Of a DNA stretch of 57,834 nt, positions 26,887-36,126 are shown piece by piece; within the stretch, counting starts at the first letter, position 1, and every line of letters starts with the position of its first letter. Source of the DNA: JAAYJR01 sp964563975 (GTDB lineage Bacteria > Bacteroidota > Bacteroidia > Bacteroidales > Prolixibacteraceae); NCBI GenBank assembly GCA_964563975.1, contig CAZLZJ010000007.1, positions 1-57,834 of the forward strand, read 5' to 3'. The position numbers and the translations under genes were made by a program. The notes under the pieces are model-generated. The model ran no database searches and was not told the DNA's origin. It saw nothing but the letters and a program-made list of their open reading frames with translations.

Positions 26887-27660
26887 TCAAAATCTTAAAT
26901 GTTTTACCGACAGGCCATTTTCTTTTATTTCTTTTAACGAATCAATACCTGCTTTCAGATGAATATCTATGAATTCCATTGTTACCAATTTATCACTTTC
27001 AGCAGTTTTCACACCTGCAGAGATCATTGGCTGGTCTGAGATCAGCAGTAATGCTCCTGTCGGAATTTTATTTGCAAAACCTACCGTAAACAGAGTGGCT
27101 GTCTCCATATCTATTGCTATTGCCTTAGTTTTGGCAAGGTATTTTTTAAATTCGTCGTCATATTCCCAAACCCTTCGGTTTGTGGTATATACGACTCCTG
27201 TCCAGTAATCTTTTTCTTTGTTGCGAAGTACATGCGACACGGCTCTTTGAATATTGAATGCTGGAAGGGCAGGAACTTCAGGTGGCAGATAATCATGCGA
27301 AGTCCCTTCATTGCGTATAGCCGCAATAGGTAAAATAAAGTCGCCCAATTCATTGTTTTTTTTCAATCCTCCGCACTTGCCAAGAAACAGAACGCCTTCA
27401 GGCTTAATGGCGCTAAGCAGGTCCATGATAGTTGCGGCATTGGGACTTCCCATTCCGAAATTTATGATAGTGATGCCATCAGCTGTTGCATTGGGCATAT
27501 TCCTGTCAATACCTTCAACCGGAACATTGAAATGATTGGCAAATTTTTCCACATAGTTCATAAAATTAGTGAGTATGATATATTTGCCAAATTCATCAAG
27601 GTCTCTTCCCGTATACCGGGGAAGCCAGTTGTCAACTATAGCTTTTTTGGTTTTCATATT
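26887..27660 (-). CDS. amn: AMP nucleosidase
   Basis: Cleaves AMP to adenine and ribose 5-phosphate; member of the PNP/UDP phosphorylase fold. Motifs are INFGMGSPNAATIMDLL, FLGKCGGLKK, RNEGTSHDYLPPEVPALPAF and AIDMETATLFTVGFANK, followed by LLISDQPM. I choose the ATG at 27658-27660 (MKTKKAIVDNWLPRYTG), which matches the usual start of the short Bacteroidota form of about 257 residues, over an upstream ATG at 27729 that adds 23 basic residues with no family counterpart. It is the first gene before holA and the rhomboid gene, and divergent from the HsdR-N-like gene. Confidence 0.9.
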   Translation of the reverse strand, partial: NMKTKKAIVDNWLPRYTGRDLDEFGKYIILTNFMNYVEKFANHFNVPVEGIDRNMPNATADGITIINFGMGSPNAATIMDLLSAIKPEGVLFLGKCGGLKKNNELGDFILPIAAIRNEGTSHDYLPPEVPALPAFNIQRAVSHVLRNKEKDYWTGVVYTTNRRVWEYDDEFKKYLAKTKAIAIDMETATLFTVGFANKIPTGALLLISDQPMISAGVKTAESDKLVTMEFIDIHLKAGIDSLKEIKENGLSVKHLRF

Positions 27661-27758
27661 TTGAAGTGCGGAATTTATTTTTAATTTTATTGCTGCAGGC
27701 AAATTTACATTTTTCCGGCCGCCTGACAATAGCAGTAGTGAAGTAAAAATATAAAAAA

Positions 27759-28205
27759 ATGAATATGCAAAAGCTTAATTTGCCTGCTTATCAATTTAAT
27801 ATAAAGATTGTTGATTCAAAAAAATATATTTTTGATTTTGTCAGAAAGAAGTTTGTTCTTTTAACACCCGAAGAATGGGTAAGGCAGAACTTTATCATGT
27901 ATCTGATTCATAGTAAGAAGTATCCGGGTTCATTAATGTCTGTTGAGCGGCAGATAAAATTATATGGCAAACTGTTTCGTTTTGATCTGCTTATTTATAA
28001 TAAAAAAGGTGATCCTTTTATGATTGCTGAATTTAAATCACCTGCAGTGCCTGTTACACAGGAGACATTTGATCAGGTTGTTCGCTATAATATGGCTTTA
28101 AAAGTTGATTTTGTTCTTGTATCTAACGGGATGCAGCATTTTATTTGTCAGATTGATTATAAAACGAATAGTTATAAATTTCTTCGGGAAGTACCTTTTT
28201 ATTAG
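27759..28205 (+). CDS. HsdR N-terminal-domain-like PD-(D/E)xK protein
   Basis: Stand-alone nuclease-like domain related to the N-terminus of type I restriction subunit R. The 148 residues keep the PD-(D/E)xK core as FRFDLLIYNKKGDP with Asp76, then IAEFKSP with Glu91 and Lys93, and TPEEWVRQNF upstream. No helicase, HsdM or HsdS gene is near, so it is not part of a restriction system. Its neighbours are holA and AMP nucleosidase, a grouping I recall from other Bacteroidota, which suggests a housekeeping DNA role. That role is unknown. Confidence 0.85.
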   Translation: MNMQKLNLPAYQFNIKIVDSKKYIFDFVRKKFVLLTPEEWVRQNFIMYLIHSKKYPGSLMSVERQIKLYGKLFRFDLLIYNKKGDPFMIAEFKSPAVPVTQETFDQVVRYNMALKVDFVLVSNGMQHFICQIDYKTNSYKFLREVPFY

Positions 28206-28227
28206 CAGGTTTTAAAATTTAGTCCGG

Positions 28228-28755
28228 CTAATAAAGTATTTTTTGATATAGTATTTCATTTTTCCATCCCCGGGAAGTTTTTAACCAGGATTTTTTTATG
28301 CCTGCTTTTTCAAATTTTGCTTTTTCAAATAATCTGATGCTGGCGGCATTATCTTCACTTATATTGGCATAAAGCTGTTTAAGTCCCAATATCTCGTCGA
28401 CATATATTGTTAGAGCACTCAGTGCATCAAAAGCAACCCCTTTGTTACGTTCTTTTCTGCTATGCACTAAGATCCCTACTCCGGCACGCAGGTGAAATGG
28501 GTCAAAATCAAAAATATCTATTGCTCCCACCGGATTATTTTCATCAATTTCAATAATAAAACGCAACTGTTTTGTTTCGTATATGTCTTTAAATGAGTTT
28601 TTTATATATTCAGACAGGATATATTTCGAAAATGGGAACCTTGTGTTGCTCATTTCCCAAAGCTCCATGTCATTTTCCCAATGATAAAGAATGTCAACAT
28701 CTTCGGGTTCCGGCGGCCTAAGTGTTACTTTACCGAATTTGAGATTAGTTTTCAT
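28228..28755 (-). CDS. GNAT family N-acetyltransferase
   Basis: Acetyl-CoA-dependent acyltransferase of 175 residues. The GNAT fold is seen from the acceptor-binding start (KVTLRPPEPEDVDILYHWEND), the GAIDIFDFDPFHLRAGVGILVHSRKERNKG stretch as motif A with the pantetheine-binding loop RKERNKGVA, and the ANISEDNAASIRLFEKAKFEKAG end typical of RimJ/SpeG-like members. SpeG or RimJ relatives acetylate polyamines or ribosomal protein N-termini, but the substrate cannot be told. It is convergent with the HsdR-N-like gene, 22 bases apart. Confidence 0.88.
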   Translation of the reverse strand: MKTNLKFGKVTLRPPEPEDVDILYHWENDMELWEMSNTRFPFSKYILSEYIKNSFKDIYETKQLRFIIEIDENNPVGAIDIFDFDPFHLRAGVGILVHSRKERNKGVAFDALSALTIYVDEILGLKQLYANISEDNAASIRLFEKAKFEKAGIKKSWLKTSRGWKNEILYQKILY

Positions 28756-28812
28756 TTAAGAATATAATTTTGATCTGTTAAATTAAAATTTATATAAGAT
28801 TACAACTATCGA

Positions 28813-30765
28813 TTATCTGTCAATATTTTTCCACCCTTTTAAAAGTATTTCAATATCGGTTCGTACACTGTAATCTCTTGCGTACAGCATATTAAGCCTG
28901 TTAGAGGTTTCATCATCAATTGTATCGTAATAAAACATGTCTGCAGGAGAGAGAATTCCCGGTTTTAATTCAGGGAGTGTGGTAATGCTGTTTGATGGCT
29001 TTATATATCCTACCCATGAGTATTTTCCGGTAATCACAATCAGGATATTTTTCAGGAATTTCCTTTTATTGTTTTTAAACCAGATGATAAAAGGTGTTAT
29101 GGCAATCAGGAGGAGGGAAGCTGCCAGGTCAAACAGCCTCTTTTTTCTCAGGTTTGAAGGGGTTGTTATTGCATTGATGTGAATAACATACAGGTCTCCT
29201 GCAGTGTGAATTGAATTACTTCCGATGATGCTGATACTTTCAGGAGGAGCAATTTTAAAATCTATATCCAGCGAGGTTAGTTCCAGCATTACTTTTATTA
29301 TTTCTGATGAGCTGATATTATCGGCGCAAAAGATAATTTCATCTATCCGGTTTATTCTTACTATTTCATCTATCTGATTTAATGAACCTATATATTCCGC
29401 ATTGTTACCGGTTGTATCAACTGCAATAAATCCTGCAAATTCTGATTTAATTTTAGTGTGTTGCAATAATTTTTTAACTCGTTCAGCTTCGGCCGGCCGG
29501 CCTGCTATGGCTATTTTTTTTGTTTTATTAAGATTAATAATGTGCGGACTCCATTTCATTTTATGAAACAGCAGTCTGTAGGCTGCTAAAGAGACAGCCG
29601 ACCACAAAGAGCCGATAATGATAAGCGCCCTTGAAAAATGCAGGCTTTCATCAACCATAGAGTAGGCTAATAAAATTGCTACCGTACCCCAAAGTATTCC
29701 CCGTTCTACGGAAGCCGGATTTGATGGTTTTTTATATCCTCCTGAAAGAAAAATAGATGTGATCCAGATAATGATATAGACAGGAACGATAATATGCATA
29801 AACAGGGGAGGGTAATAACCGGGTTCATATCTGATAATTTCCCAAAGGGGGGTAAGTATCAGGAATCCTCCAAATATTATAAGTCCGTCTATGACGGGAA
29901 GGAACAGGTGGTCAATAATTCTTTTAGTTACTGCCAGCAGGGCGTGGAACCAAATTGCAAGATGGATGATTGCTGAAAATAATTTTGCTTTTCCCCCGGA
30001 GAAATGTTTATTGACAAATATGATCATAGCCATATAAAAGACCTTAACATAGTTAAGCGATCCTTTTTTTGTACTTTCTCCTTTGTAATGAATAATTGTT
30101 GTTTCAGGGAAATAGTAATTTTTATATCCTGCCTTTAATATTCTGTATGATAAGTCGATATCTTCTCCATACATAAAAAAACTTTCATCCAAGAGGCCTG
30201 TAATCTTCAGCACACTCTTTCTTATGAGAAAGAAGGCGCCTGAAATTATATCTATTTCAGCAATTTTATTCTTATCAATATATGACAGATGATATTTTCC
30301 AAATTTTTTTGAGCGGGGGAAGAGGCCTGATAATCCAAACATTTTATAAAAAGCAACCCATGGGGTAGGAAGCCCGCGTTTTGATTCGGGCAGAAAATTA
30401 CCTTTGCCATCAATCATTTTGACTCCCAGTCCTCCTGCATCAGCATTTGAATCCATAAATCCGATAGTTTTTTCAAATGTATCTTCTTCAACTACTGTGT
30501 CAGGATTTAAAAGTAATATATATCTTCCTTTTGCTCTTTTTATTGCCAGGTTGTTTGCTTTTGAGAATCCTAAGTTTTTATCGTTTTTGATAAGGGTGAC
30601 ATCAGGAAATTTCTCTTTTATCAATTGTGTGGAACCATCAACAGAATTATTGTCAACCACAAATATCTCAACATCAAGATTTCCTGAGGCTTTTTTTACG
30701 GAGTAGAGGCATTGCTCTAAAAAGTATTTAACATTATAATTGACAATTATTACAGATAGTTGCAT
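28813..30765 (-). CDS. GT2 glycosyltransferase fused to a PHPT-like membrane region
   Basis: Residues 1 to about 240 are a GT-A family 2 glycosyltransferase (LSVIIVNYNVKYFLEQ, EIFVVDNNSVDGS, LLLNPDTVVEED, FFMYGEDIDLSYRI). Several membrane segments follow (about 250-410). The C-terminal 240 residues resemble polyprenyl-phosphate hexose-1-phosphate transferases: a Rossmann-like CoA-binding region (KKIAIAGRPAEAERVKKLL) and KKRLFDLAASLLLIAITPFII, the usual membrane start of that catalytic domain, but the catalytic part after it is cut short. This suggests a GT2 enzyme with a regulatory or structural PHPT remnant, for surface polysaccharide. It precedes no other glycan gene here. Confidence 0.85.
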   Translation of the reverse strand: MQLSVIIVNYNVKYFLEQCLYSVKKASGNLDVEIFVVDNNSVDGSTQLIKEKFPDVTLIKNDKNLGFSKANNLAIKRAKGRYILLLNPDTVVEEDTFEKTIGFMDSNADAGGLGVKMIDGKGNFLPESKRGLPTPWVAFYKMFGLSGLFPRSKKFGKYHLSYIDKNKIAEIDIISGAFFLIRKSVLKITGLLDESFFMYGEDIDLSYRILKAGYKNYYFPETTIIHYKGESTKKGSLNYVKVFYMAMIIFVNKHFSGGKAKLFSAIIHLAIWFHALLAVTKRIIDHLFLPVIDGLIIFGGFLILTPLWEIIRYEPGYYPPLFMHIIVPVYIIIWITSIFLSGGYKKPSNPASVERGILWGTVAILLAYSMVDESLHFSRALIIIGSLWSAVSLAAYRLLFHKMKWSPHIINLNKTKKIAIAGRPAEAERVKKLLQHTKIKSEFAGFIAVDTTGNNAEYIGSLNQIDEIVRINRIDEIIFCADNISSSEIIKVMLELTSLDIDFKIAPPESISIIGSNSIHTAGDLYVIHINAITTPSNLRKKRLFDLAASLLLIAITPFIIWFKNNKRKFLKNILIVITGKYSWVGYIKPSNSITTLPELKPGILSPADMFYYDTIDDETSNRLNMLYARDYSVRTDIEILLKGWKNIDR

Positions 30766-30771
30766 TTTATT

Positions 30772-31398
30772 TTATTTTCCTGTAATGTTTTCATATAAAA
30801 CCCGGTTGACTAATGAACGTCCGAGTGTAACCTCATCAGTATACTCCAGATCATCGCCAATTGCAACCCCTCTTGATAGTGTAGATATTTTTACCTGCTT
30901 ATCTTTAATTTTTCTGTAAATATAAAAATTGGTAGTGTCTCCTTCCATTGTTGGAGGCAGGGCCAGTATCACCTCACTAATTTGCTCTTTTTCGCATCTT
31001 TCTGTCAGTGAAGCAATTTCAAGATCATTTGGTCCTATGCCGTCCATCGGAGAGATAACTCCCCCAAGTACATGATATAATCCGTTAAATTGATGGGTGT
31101 TTTCAAAGAGCATCACATCTCTTATATTTTCAACAACACACAGCAACGATCTGTTCCTTGCCCGGCTGCTGCATATTTTACAGACCTCGGTGTCAGAAAT
31201 ATTATGGCATACAAGGCATTTTTTTATCTCATTTCTGAGATTGATAATACTTTTTCCGAAAGCTGTCACTGTCTCTTTTTCCTGTCTTAGCAGGTGAAGC
31301 ACCAGCCTGAGTGCACTTTTTCTCCCGATACCCGGCAATTTGGCAAATTCGTTGACAGCATTTTCGAGCAGGGCAGATGGATATTTTTCTGAAGTCAT
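30772..31398 (-). CDS. recR: Recombination protein RecR
   Basis: Works with RecF and RecO to load RecA at single-strand gaps. The 208-residue protein has the helix-hairpin-helix start (AVNEFAKLPGIGRKSALRLVLHL), a four-cysteine zinc motif (CLVCHNISDTEVCKIC), the Toprim domain (LLCVVENIRDVMLFEN, YHVLGGVISPMDGIGP) and the C-terminal LSRGVAIGDDLEYTDEVTLG. Length is normal. The GT2 fusion gene follows 6 bases downstream on the same strand. Upstream is malic enzyme, 70 bases away. Confidence 0.95.
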   Translation of the reverse strand: MTSEKYPSALLENAVNEFAKLPGIGRKSALRLVLHLLRQEKETVTAFGKSIINLRNEIKKCLVCHNISDTEVCKICSSRARNRSLLCVVENIRDVMLFENTHQFNGLYHVLGGVISPMDGIGPNDLEIASLTERCEKEQISEVILALPPTMEGDTTNFYIYRKIKDKQVKISTLSRGVAIGDDLEYTDEVTLGRSLVNRVLYENITGK

Positions 31399-31468
31399 TA
31401 GTATGAGATTTAAAATTTTTCAGGCACCGCCGGGTTGCATATTAATAAAATTGATAAAGCCATATTTT

Positions 31469-32752
31469 TTATTTAATCAATCTGTCTAACCTGTTTTTTA
31501 ATTCCCGTTCATATGCCGCCCACTCTTTGATTGGTTTCCGGGCAACACCTGAATCCATTGCTGCTTTTGCCACTGCTGCAGAAACTTTTGTTATCAGCCG
31601 CGGATCAAAAGGTTTTGGTATTATATACTCTTTTCCGAATGTCATATTATTTTTATTATATGCGCGTGCAACAATTTCAGGAACATACTCCTTTGCCAGC
31701 GCAGCCAGGGCTTTTGCTGCAGCAATTTTCATATGGTCATTAATATCTGAAGCCCTTACATCAAGTGCTCCCCTGAAGATAAAGGGAAAGCCCAGAACAT
31801 TATTTATCTGGTTAGGATAATCACTTCTTCCTGTGGCCATAATTATATCACTGCGGGCGGCAGTTGCTTCATCCCATGATATTTCCGGATCCGGGTTTGC
31901 CAGTGCAAATACAATAGGATCAGGAGCCATTGACCTGACCATTTTTTTTGTTACGATCCCGCCTGTTGATAGTCCCAAGAAAACATCTGCTCCTGCTAAT
32001 GCATCTTCCATACTATTAATATTGAGATTTGTAACAAATTGTTTTTTAATTTGATTAAGGTCTATACGTGATTTATTCAACACCCCTTTGCTGTCGCACA
32101 TAATGATATTGGAAGGATGGACTCCCATATTTATGTAAAGCCTGGCACATGAAACTGCGGCAGCTCCTGCTCCGCTGATAACTATTTTTATCTTACTTAT
32201 TGATTTTCCGGCGATTTCAACTGCATTAAGAAGTCCGGCTGCTGAGATTATTGCAGTACCATGCTGATCGTCATGAAAGACAGGAATATCAAGCTGCTCT
32301 TTTAATTTTTCTTCAATTTCAAAGCATTCGGGTGCTTTAATATCTTCCAGATTTATTCCCCCGAATGTTGGTGCAATGCTTTTTACTATCTGAATAAATT
32401 TTTGAGGATCTTTTTCATCTACCTCGATATCAAATACATCGACATCGGCAAATATTTTGAAAAGTAGTCCTTTGCCCTCCATGACAGGTTTACCGGCTTC
32501 CGGTCCGATATCACCTAATCCGAGTACAGCTGTTCCATTCGATATTACTGCTACCAAATTGCCTTTAGAGGTATACCGATAGACATTTTCCCTGTTTTTG
32601 ACAATTTCAAGACATGGCTGAGCAACCCCGGGTGTGTAAGCCAGCGACAGGTCAGATTGTGTATTGTGCGGTTTTGTGGGAATTACCTCAATTTTCCCGG
32701 GACGTCCCATTTCATGATAGCTTAATGCTTCGTTTTTAGTGATTTTTTGCAT
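31469..32752 (-). CDS. NAD(P)-dependent malic enzyme, single-domain form
   Basis: Oxidative decarboxylation of malate to pyruvate and CO2. The 427-residue protein holds the malic-enzyme signatures: SLAYTPGVAQPC, YTSKGNLVAVISNGTAVLGLG, FHDDQHGTAIISAAGLLNA and the NAD(P)-binding loop VISGAGAAAVSCARLY, then FALANPDPEISW. It lacks the phosphotransacetylase-like C-terminal half of the 750-residue MaeB type. It is divergent from dapB across 223 bases. Coenzyme preference (NAD or NADP) is not settled by the sequence alone. Confidence 0.93.
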   Translation of the reverse strand: MQKITKNEALSYHEMGRPGKIEVIPTKPHNTQSDLSLAYTPGVAQPCLEIVKNRENVYRYTSKGNLVAVISNGTAVLGLGDIGPEAGKPVMEGKGLLFKIFADVDVFDIEVDEKDPQKFIQIVKSIAPTFGGINLEDIKAPECFEIEEKLKEQLDIPVFHDDQHGTAIISAAGLLNAVEIAGKSISKIKIVISGAGAAAVSCARLYINMGVHPSNIIMCDSKGVLNKSRIDLNQIKKQFVTNLNINSMEDALAGADVFLGLSTGGIVTKKMVRSMAPDPIVFALANPDPEISWDEATAARSDIIMATGRSDYPNQINNVLGFPFIFRGALDVRASDINDHMKIAAAKALAALAKEYVPEIVARAYNKNNMTFGKEYIIPKPFDPRLITKVSAAVAKAAMDSGVARKPIKEWAAYERELKNRLDRLIK

Positions 32753-32895
32753 CTATTTAGATTTTTGATTGTGGCTAAAGTTATAAAATTTAGAGATCAT
32801 GGTTGTTATTTTTAAATATGATTGATAATATAATATGCTTAATATTTTTTAAACATTATCACCTGATTAATAATAGTTACTTTTCAGTAATATTT

Positions 32896-32903
32896 TATCT
32901 TTG
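32896..32903 (+). promoter_or_regulatory. Putative -7 box for the dapB-lepB operon
   Basis: TATCTTTG, a clean TAnnTTTG match, lies 72 bases upstream of the dapB ATG in the 223-base divergent region. No TTTG is found at the -33 distance, so the site is supported only by the -7 part. Confidence 0.5.
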
Positions 32904-32975
32904 TCGTTTACAAATTTATCCCCGAGGGATATTCATAATAATCAATTGGTAATCAACAATTTTAATATAGTTTAG

Positions 32976-33692
32976 ATGAAAATAGCACTTATCGGTTACG
33001 GGAAAATGGGTAAAGAGATTGAGAAGATAGCTATTTCCCGGGGTCATAAGACCATTCTTAAAATAGACATAGATAATATTGATGAACTAACAGTTGAAAA
33101 TCTCAGGAAATGTGACTCGGCAATTGAGTTTACTGTTCCTCTGTCTGCAGTTGATAATTATTTGAAATGCTTTGAAGCAGGAATTCCGGTTGTTAGCGGA
33201 ACTACCGGCTGGTTAGATCGTAAGGAGGAGGTTTTTGATAAGTGCAGGAGTTTTAACGGAACTTTTTTTTATGCCAGCAACTTTTCCATAGGGGTTAATC
33301 TTTTTTTTGAATTAAACAGGAATCTGGCAGAGATTATGGCCGGAAGAGAAGATTATCTGCCTGTAATGAAAGAGGTTCATCATACCCGGAAACTTGATGC
33401 ACCCAGTGGTACTGCAATAAGTCTTGCTGAAGATATTATTGATATTTTGCCTTCCAAAAAAGGTTGGGTTAACCGGGCTGATGCACCTTCAGATATGTTG
33501 CCTGTAATTTCTGAGCGTACCGGTGATGTACCCGGAATACATACTGTAAGATATGAATCGGATATCGATTTTATAGAGATTACCCACAGTGCAAAGAACA
33601 GGAGAGGTTTTGCGCTTGGTGCCGTTTTGGCTGCAGAGTTTTCTTACGGGAAAAAAGGGATAATCACAATGCGCGATATGTTGAAAATTTAA
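32976..33692 (+). CDS. dapB: 4-hydroxy-tetrahydrodipicolinate reductase
   Basis: Reduction step of diaminopimelate and lysine synthesis. The 238-residue protein has the NAD(P)-binding start MKIALIGYGKMGKEIE, the central SGTTGW, ASNFSIGVNLFFEL, and the substrate-binding HHTRKLDAPSGTAISLAE (family EVHHxxKxDAPSGTA). Bacteroidota DapB is about this length, shorter than the E. coli enzyme (273). It is the first gene of a likely operon with lepB (10 bases after), a LapA-like gene and a WbqC-like gene. Confidence 0.95.
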   Translation: MKIALIGYGKMGKEIEKIAISRGHKTILKIDIDNIDELTVENLRKCDSAIEFTVPLSAVDNYLKCFEAGIPVVSGTTGWLDRKEEVFDKCRSFNGTFFYASNFSIGVNLFFELNRNLAEIMAGREDYLPVMKEVHHTRKLDAPSGTAISLAEDIIDILPSKKGWVNRADAPSDMLPVISERTGDVPGIHTVRYESDIDFIEITHSAKNRRGFALGAVLAAEFSYGKKGIITMRDMLKI

Positions 33693-33702
33693 TTTCTGTA
33701 TA

Positions 33703-35046
33703 ATGATAAAAGAGATAGTGTCCAATAAATGGTTTAAATTCATTATTGTCGGAGTTTTATATACTTTATGGGTTATCTGGATGGGCAACTTCTGGTGGCT
33801 TGCGGGTTTGGCAGTAATCTTTGATATTTATATAACACGAAAAGTTCACTGGGCATTCTGGAAAAAGAAAGATCCCCCGGGAGGCAAACAAACAAAATTT
33901 GTAGAGTGGGTTGATGCAATAATTTTTGCCATTATTGCAGCAACATTTATCAGAATGTTTTTTATTGAGGCTTATACAATACCTACATCTTCAATGGAAA
34001 AATCACTTCTTGTTGGTGATTATCTTTTTGTAAGCAAAGTGGCATATGGGCCGAAAACGCCAAATACTCCCCTTTCATTTCCATTTGTTCATAACACATT
34101 GCCATTGACCAGAACAAAAAAATCTTATGTAGAGTGGATTAAAAGGCCATACAGGCGGATGAAAGGTTTCGGGAAGATTAAAAATAATGATATTGTAGTT
34201 TTTCATTTTCCCGAGGGAGACACTGTTGCCCTCTATCTTCAAAACCAAAGCTATTATCAGTTGGAAAGGAGCTATGGCAGACAGCGCATTTGGGATGATC
34301 CGGGCAATTTTGGCAAAGTAGTAGCCAGGCCTGTCGATAAACGTGAAAATTATATAAAACGGTGTATTGGCATACCGGGTGATGAGGTACAGATGATAAA
34401 AGGAGAATTGCTGGTAAATAAAAAGCCGGTGGAACATTTTGCCGGGGTACAGTATAACTATATGGTTACAACAAATGGCACCGCTATAAATCCGAAAGCT
34501 CTCGACCGCCTTAAAATTTCTAATGCAGACAGGACATCATATTCAAGTGAAAGATATATTTTTCCTCTTACGGAAGCAAATGCGGAAGAGCTTAAGAAGT
34601 TCAATAATGTTATATCGGTTGAGAAATTAATTAAAGACCCCGGTGAGGCTGATGAAAGTATTTTTCCGTCTGATGAAAATTTCAATTGGGATGTTGACAA
34701 CTTTGGTCCTCTCACTATTCCGGCCAAAGGAGAAACAGTAACCTTGACCTCTGAGAATCTTCCGTTTTACAGGAGGATTATTGATGTATATGAGGGGAAC
34801 GATCTGAAAATAGAGAATGGCTTAATTTATATTAATGGGGAGAAAGCTGCTTCTTACACCTTTAAGATGGATTATTACTGGATGATGGGAGATAACAGGC
34901 ATAACTCGGCTGATTCAAGATTTTGGGGATTTGTTCCCGAGGATCATATAGTAGGAAAAGCCAGTTTTATCTGGCTGTCATTGGATAAGGATAAATCTTT
35001 TCTTAACAAGATCAGGTTTGGAAGAATGTTCAGATCAATTCATTAA
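33703..35046 (+). CDS. lepB: Signal peptidase I, large Bacteroidota form
   Basis: Removes signal peptides of exported proteins at the outer face of the inner membrane. The catalytic serine is Ser97 in PTSSMEKSLLVGDYLFVSK and the general-base lysine is Lys219 in NYIKRCIGIPGDEV; the C-terminal box E motif is MMGDNRHNSADSRFWGFVP. Two N-terminal membrane segments precede residue 90, with a basic loop between them. At 447 residues it has the long insert between Lys219 and the C-terminal box that is usual in this phylum. It follows dapB by 10 bases. Confidence 0.94.
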   Translation: MIKEIVSNKWFKFIIVGVLYTLWVIWMGNFWWLAGLAVIFDIYITRKVHWAFWKKKDPPGGKQTKFVEWVDAIIFAIIAATFIRMFFIEAYTIPTSSMEKSLLVGDYLFVSKVAYGPKTPNTPLSFPFVHNTLPLTRTKKSYVEWIKRPYRRMKGFGKIKNNDIVVFHFPEGDTVALYLQNQSYYQLERSYGRQRIWDDPGNFGKVVARPVDKRENYIKRCIGIPGDEVQMIKGELLVNKKPVEHFAGVQYNYMVTTNGTAINPKALDRLKISNADRTSYSSERYIFPLTEANAEELKKFNNVISVEKLIKDPGEADESIFPSDENFNWDVDNFGPLTIPAKGETVTLTSENLPFYRRIIDVYEGNDLKIENGLIYINGEKAASYTFKMDYYWMMGDNRHNSADSRFWGFVPEDHIVGKASFIWLSLDKDKSFLNKIRFGRMFRSIH

Positions 35047-35122
35047 TTTATATTTGATATTTTTGTGATTTGTTAAAATTTTTTTATCCATTTTTTATAT
35101 ATTGGAATAAAATTTTAAGGAG

Positions 35123-35470
35123 ATGCACATAGCAATTATTTTTGTCCTTATCTTAGCTATTCTATTGGTGATTTTCACACTGCAAAATTCTTTTGAGGTA
35201 ACTATTAATGTTTTTTTCTGGGAGATTAGCAATGCACCTTTGGTATTGGTGCTGATTGTTTGTCTGGTATTGGGCTACATCCTGGCTTTTTCTTACTATT
35301 ATCCCAAGGTCTGGAGGTTAAGTAAAGAGAATAAGCGAATTGCAAAAATTATTAAAAAGCAGGGAGGCCGGCCGGAGGCAGAACAGGAAGAGGAGGATGA
35401 TACAGATCCTGAAGGAATAGAGTTGGATGAGGATACTGAAGGAGAAGATAAATCGTTTTTCGGGGAATGA
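35123..35470 (+). CDS. LapA-domain (DUF1049) membrane protein
   Basis: Small membrane protein of the lipopolysaccharide assembly protein A (DUF1049) family. The 115 residues have two hydrophobic segments (about 2-20 and 37-58, IIFVLILAILLVIFTLQNS and VLVLIVCLVLGYILAF), typical of LapA, followed by a basic stretch and a very acidic C-terminal tail (EQEEEDDTDPEGIELDEDTEGED). In other bacteria the family helps control LpxC level. It overlaps the next gene by 4 bases (ATGA), so translation is coupled. Confidence 0.8.
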   Translation: MHIAIIFVLILAILLVIFTLQNSFEVTINVFFWEISNAPLVLVLIVCLVLGYILAFSYYYPKVWRLSKENKRIAKIIKKQGGRPEAEQEEEDDTDPEGIELDEDTEGEDKSFFGE

Positions 35471-36126
35471 TCAGTAAAAGTGAAGTTCCTGTGCTGTTAA
35501 GCACACAGTTTTTTGGACAGGTAAGGTATTTTTCCAAACTAATGCTTTATAAAAATATTTATATAGAGCAGTTTGAAAATTTTCCCAAACAGACATATAG
35601 AAACCGGTGTGAACTACTTGGGGCTAATGGTGTCATATCTTTGGTGGTACCTGTTGTTAACGGGAGAAGAGGCAAAACGCCGGTAAAGGATATTTTAATT
35701 TCATACGACACTGAATGGCAGAGAAATCATTGGCGTACAATTTTTTCTGCATACAATTCATCTCCATTTTTTTGTTATTACAAAGATGATCTGTTTGAAT
35801 TTTTCAGTAAAAGATGGAAATACCTTTTTGATTTTAATCTGGCAATTCATGAAAGTGTTTGCAACCTTATTGGCATTGAATCTGACATAAAATATACGGA
35901 AGCATTTGAAAAAGTACCGTCAGGGACTTTAAACCTTCGGAGCGAATTTACTCCTAAAGAACATAAAGAGTTGCCTGATAATAATTTTTCACCTAAAGAG
36001 TATACCCAGGTATTTTCCGAAAAGTTTGGTTTTATTCCAAATTTAAGTATTCTCGATCTGCTTTTTAATGAAGGGCCTAACAGTTGTAATATAATTGCTT
36101 CATCATTAGTCTATCTCTCTTGTTAA
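35467..36126 (+). CDS. WbqC family protein
   Basis: Member of the WbqC-like family found beside polysaccharide genes and next to lepB in many Bacteroidota; its enzymatic role is not settled. The 219 residues contain the family start (VLLSTQFFGQVRYFSKL), FPKQTYRNRCELLGANG, SLVVPVVNGRRGKTPVKDI and WQRNHWRTIFSAYNSSPFFCYYKD. The start overlaps the LapA-like stop (ATGA). The last 21 bases overlap the convergent aminopeptidase P gene. Confidence 0.85.
   Translation: MISKSEVPVLLSTQFFGQVRYFSKLMLYKNIYIEQFENFPKQTYRNRCELLGANGVISLVVPVVNGRRGKTPVKDILISYDTEWQRNHWRTIFSAYNSSPFFCYYKDDLFEFFSKRWKYLFDFNLAIHESVCNLIGIESDIKYTEAFEKVPSGTLNLRSEFTPKEHKELPDNNFSPKEYTQVFSEKFGFIPNLSILDLLFNEGPNSCNIIASSLVYLSC

Noticed and set aside
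27661..27729. Longer AMP nucleosidase start at 27729
   Set aside because: The added 23 residues have no family counterpart; MKTKKAIVDNW is the usual start.
27759..28205. Type I restriction-modification system
   Set aside because: Only an HsdR N-terminal-like domain; no motor, methylase or specificity subunit nearby.
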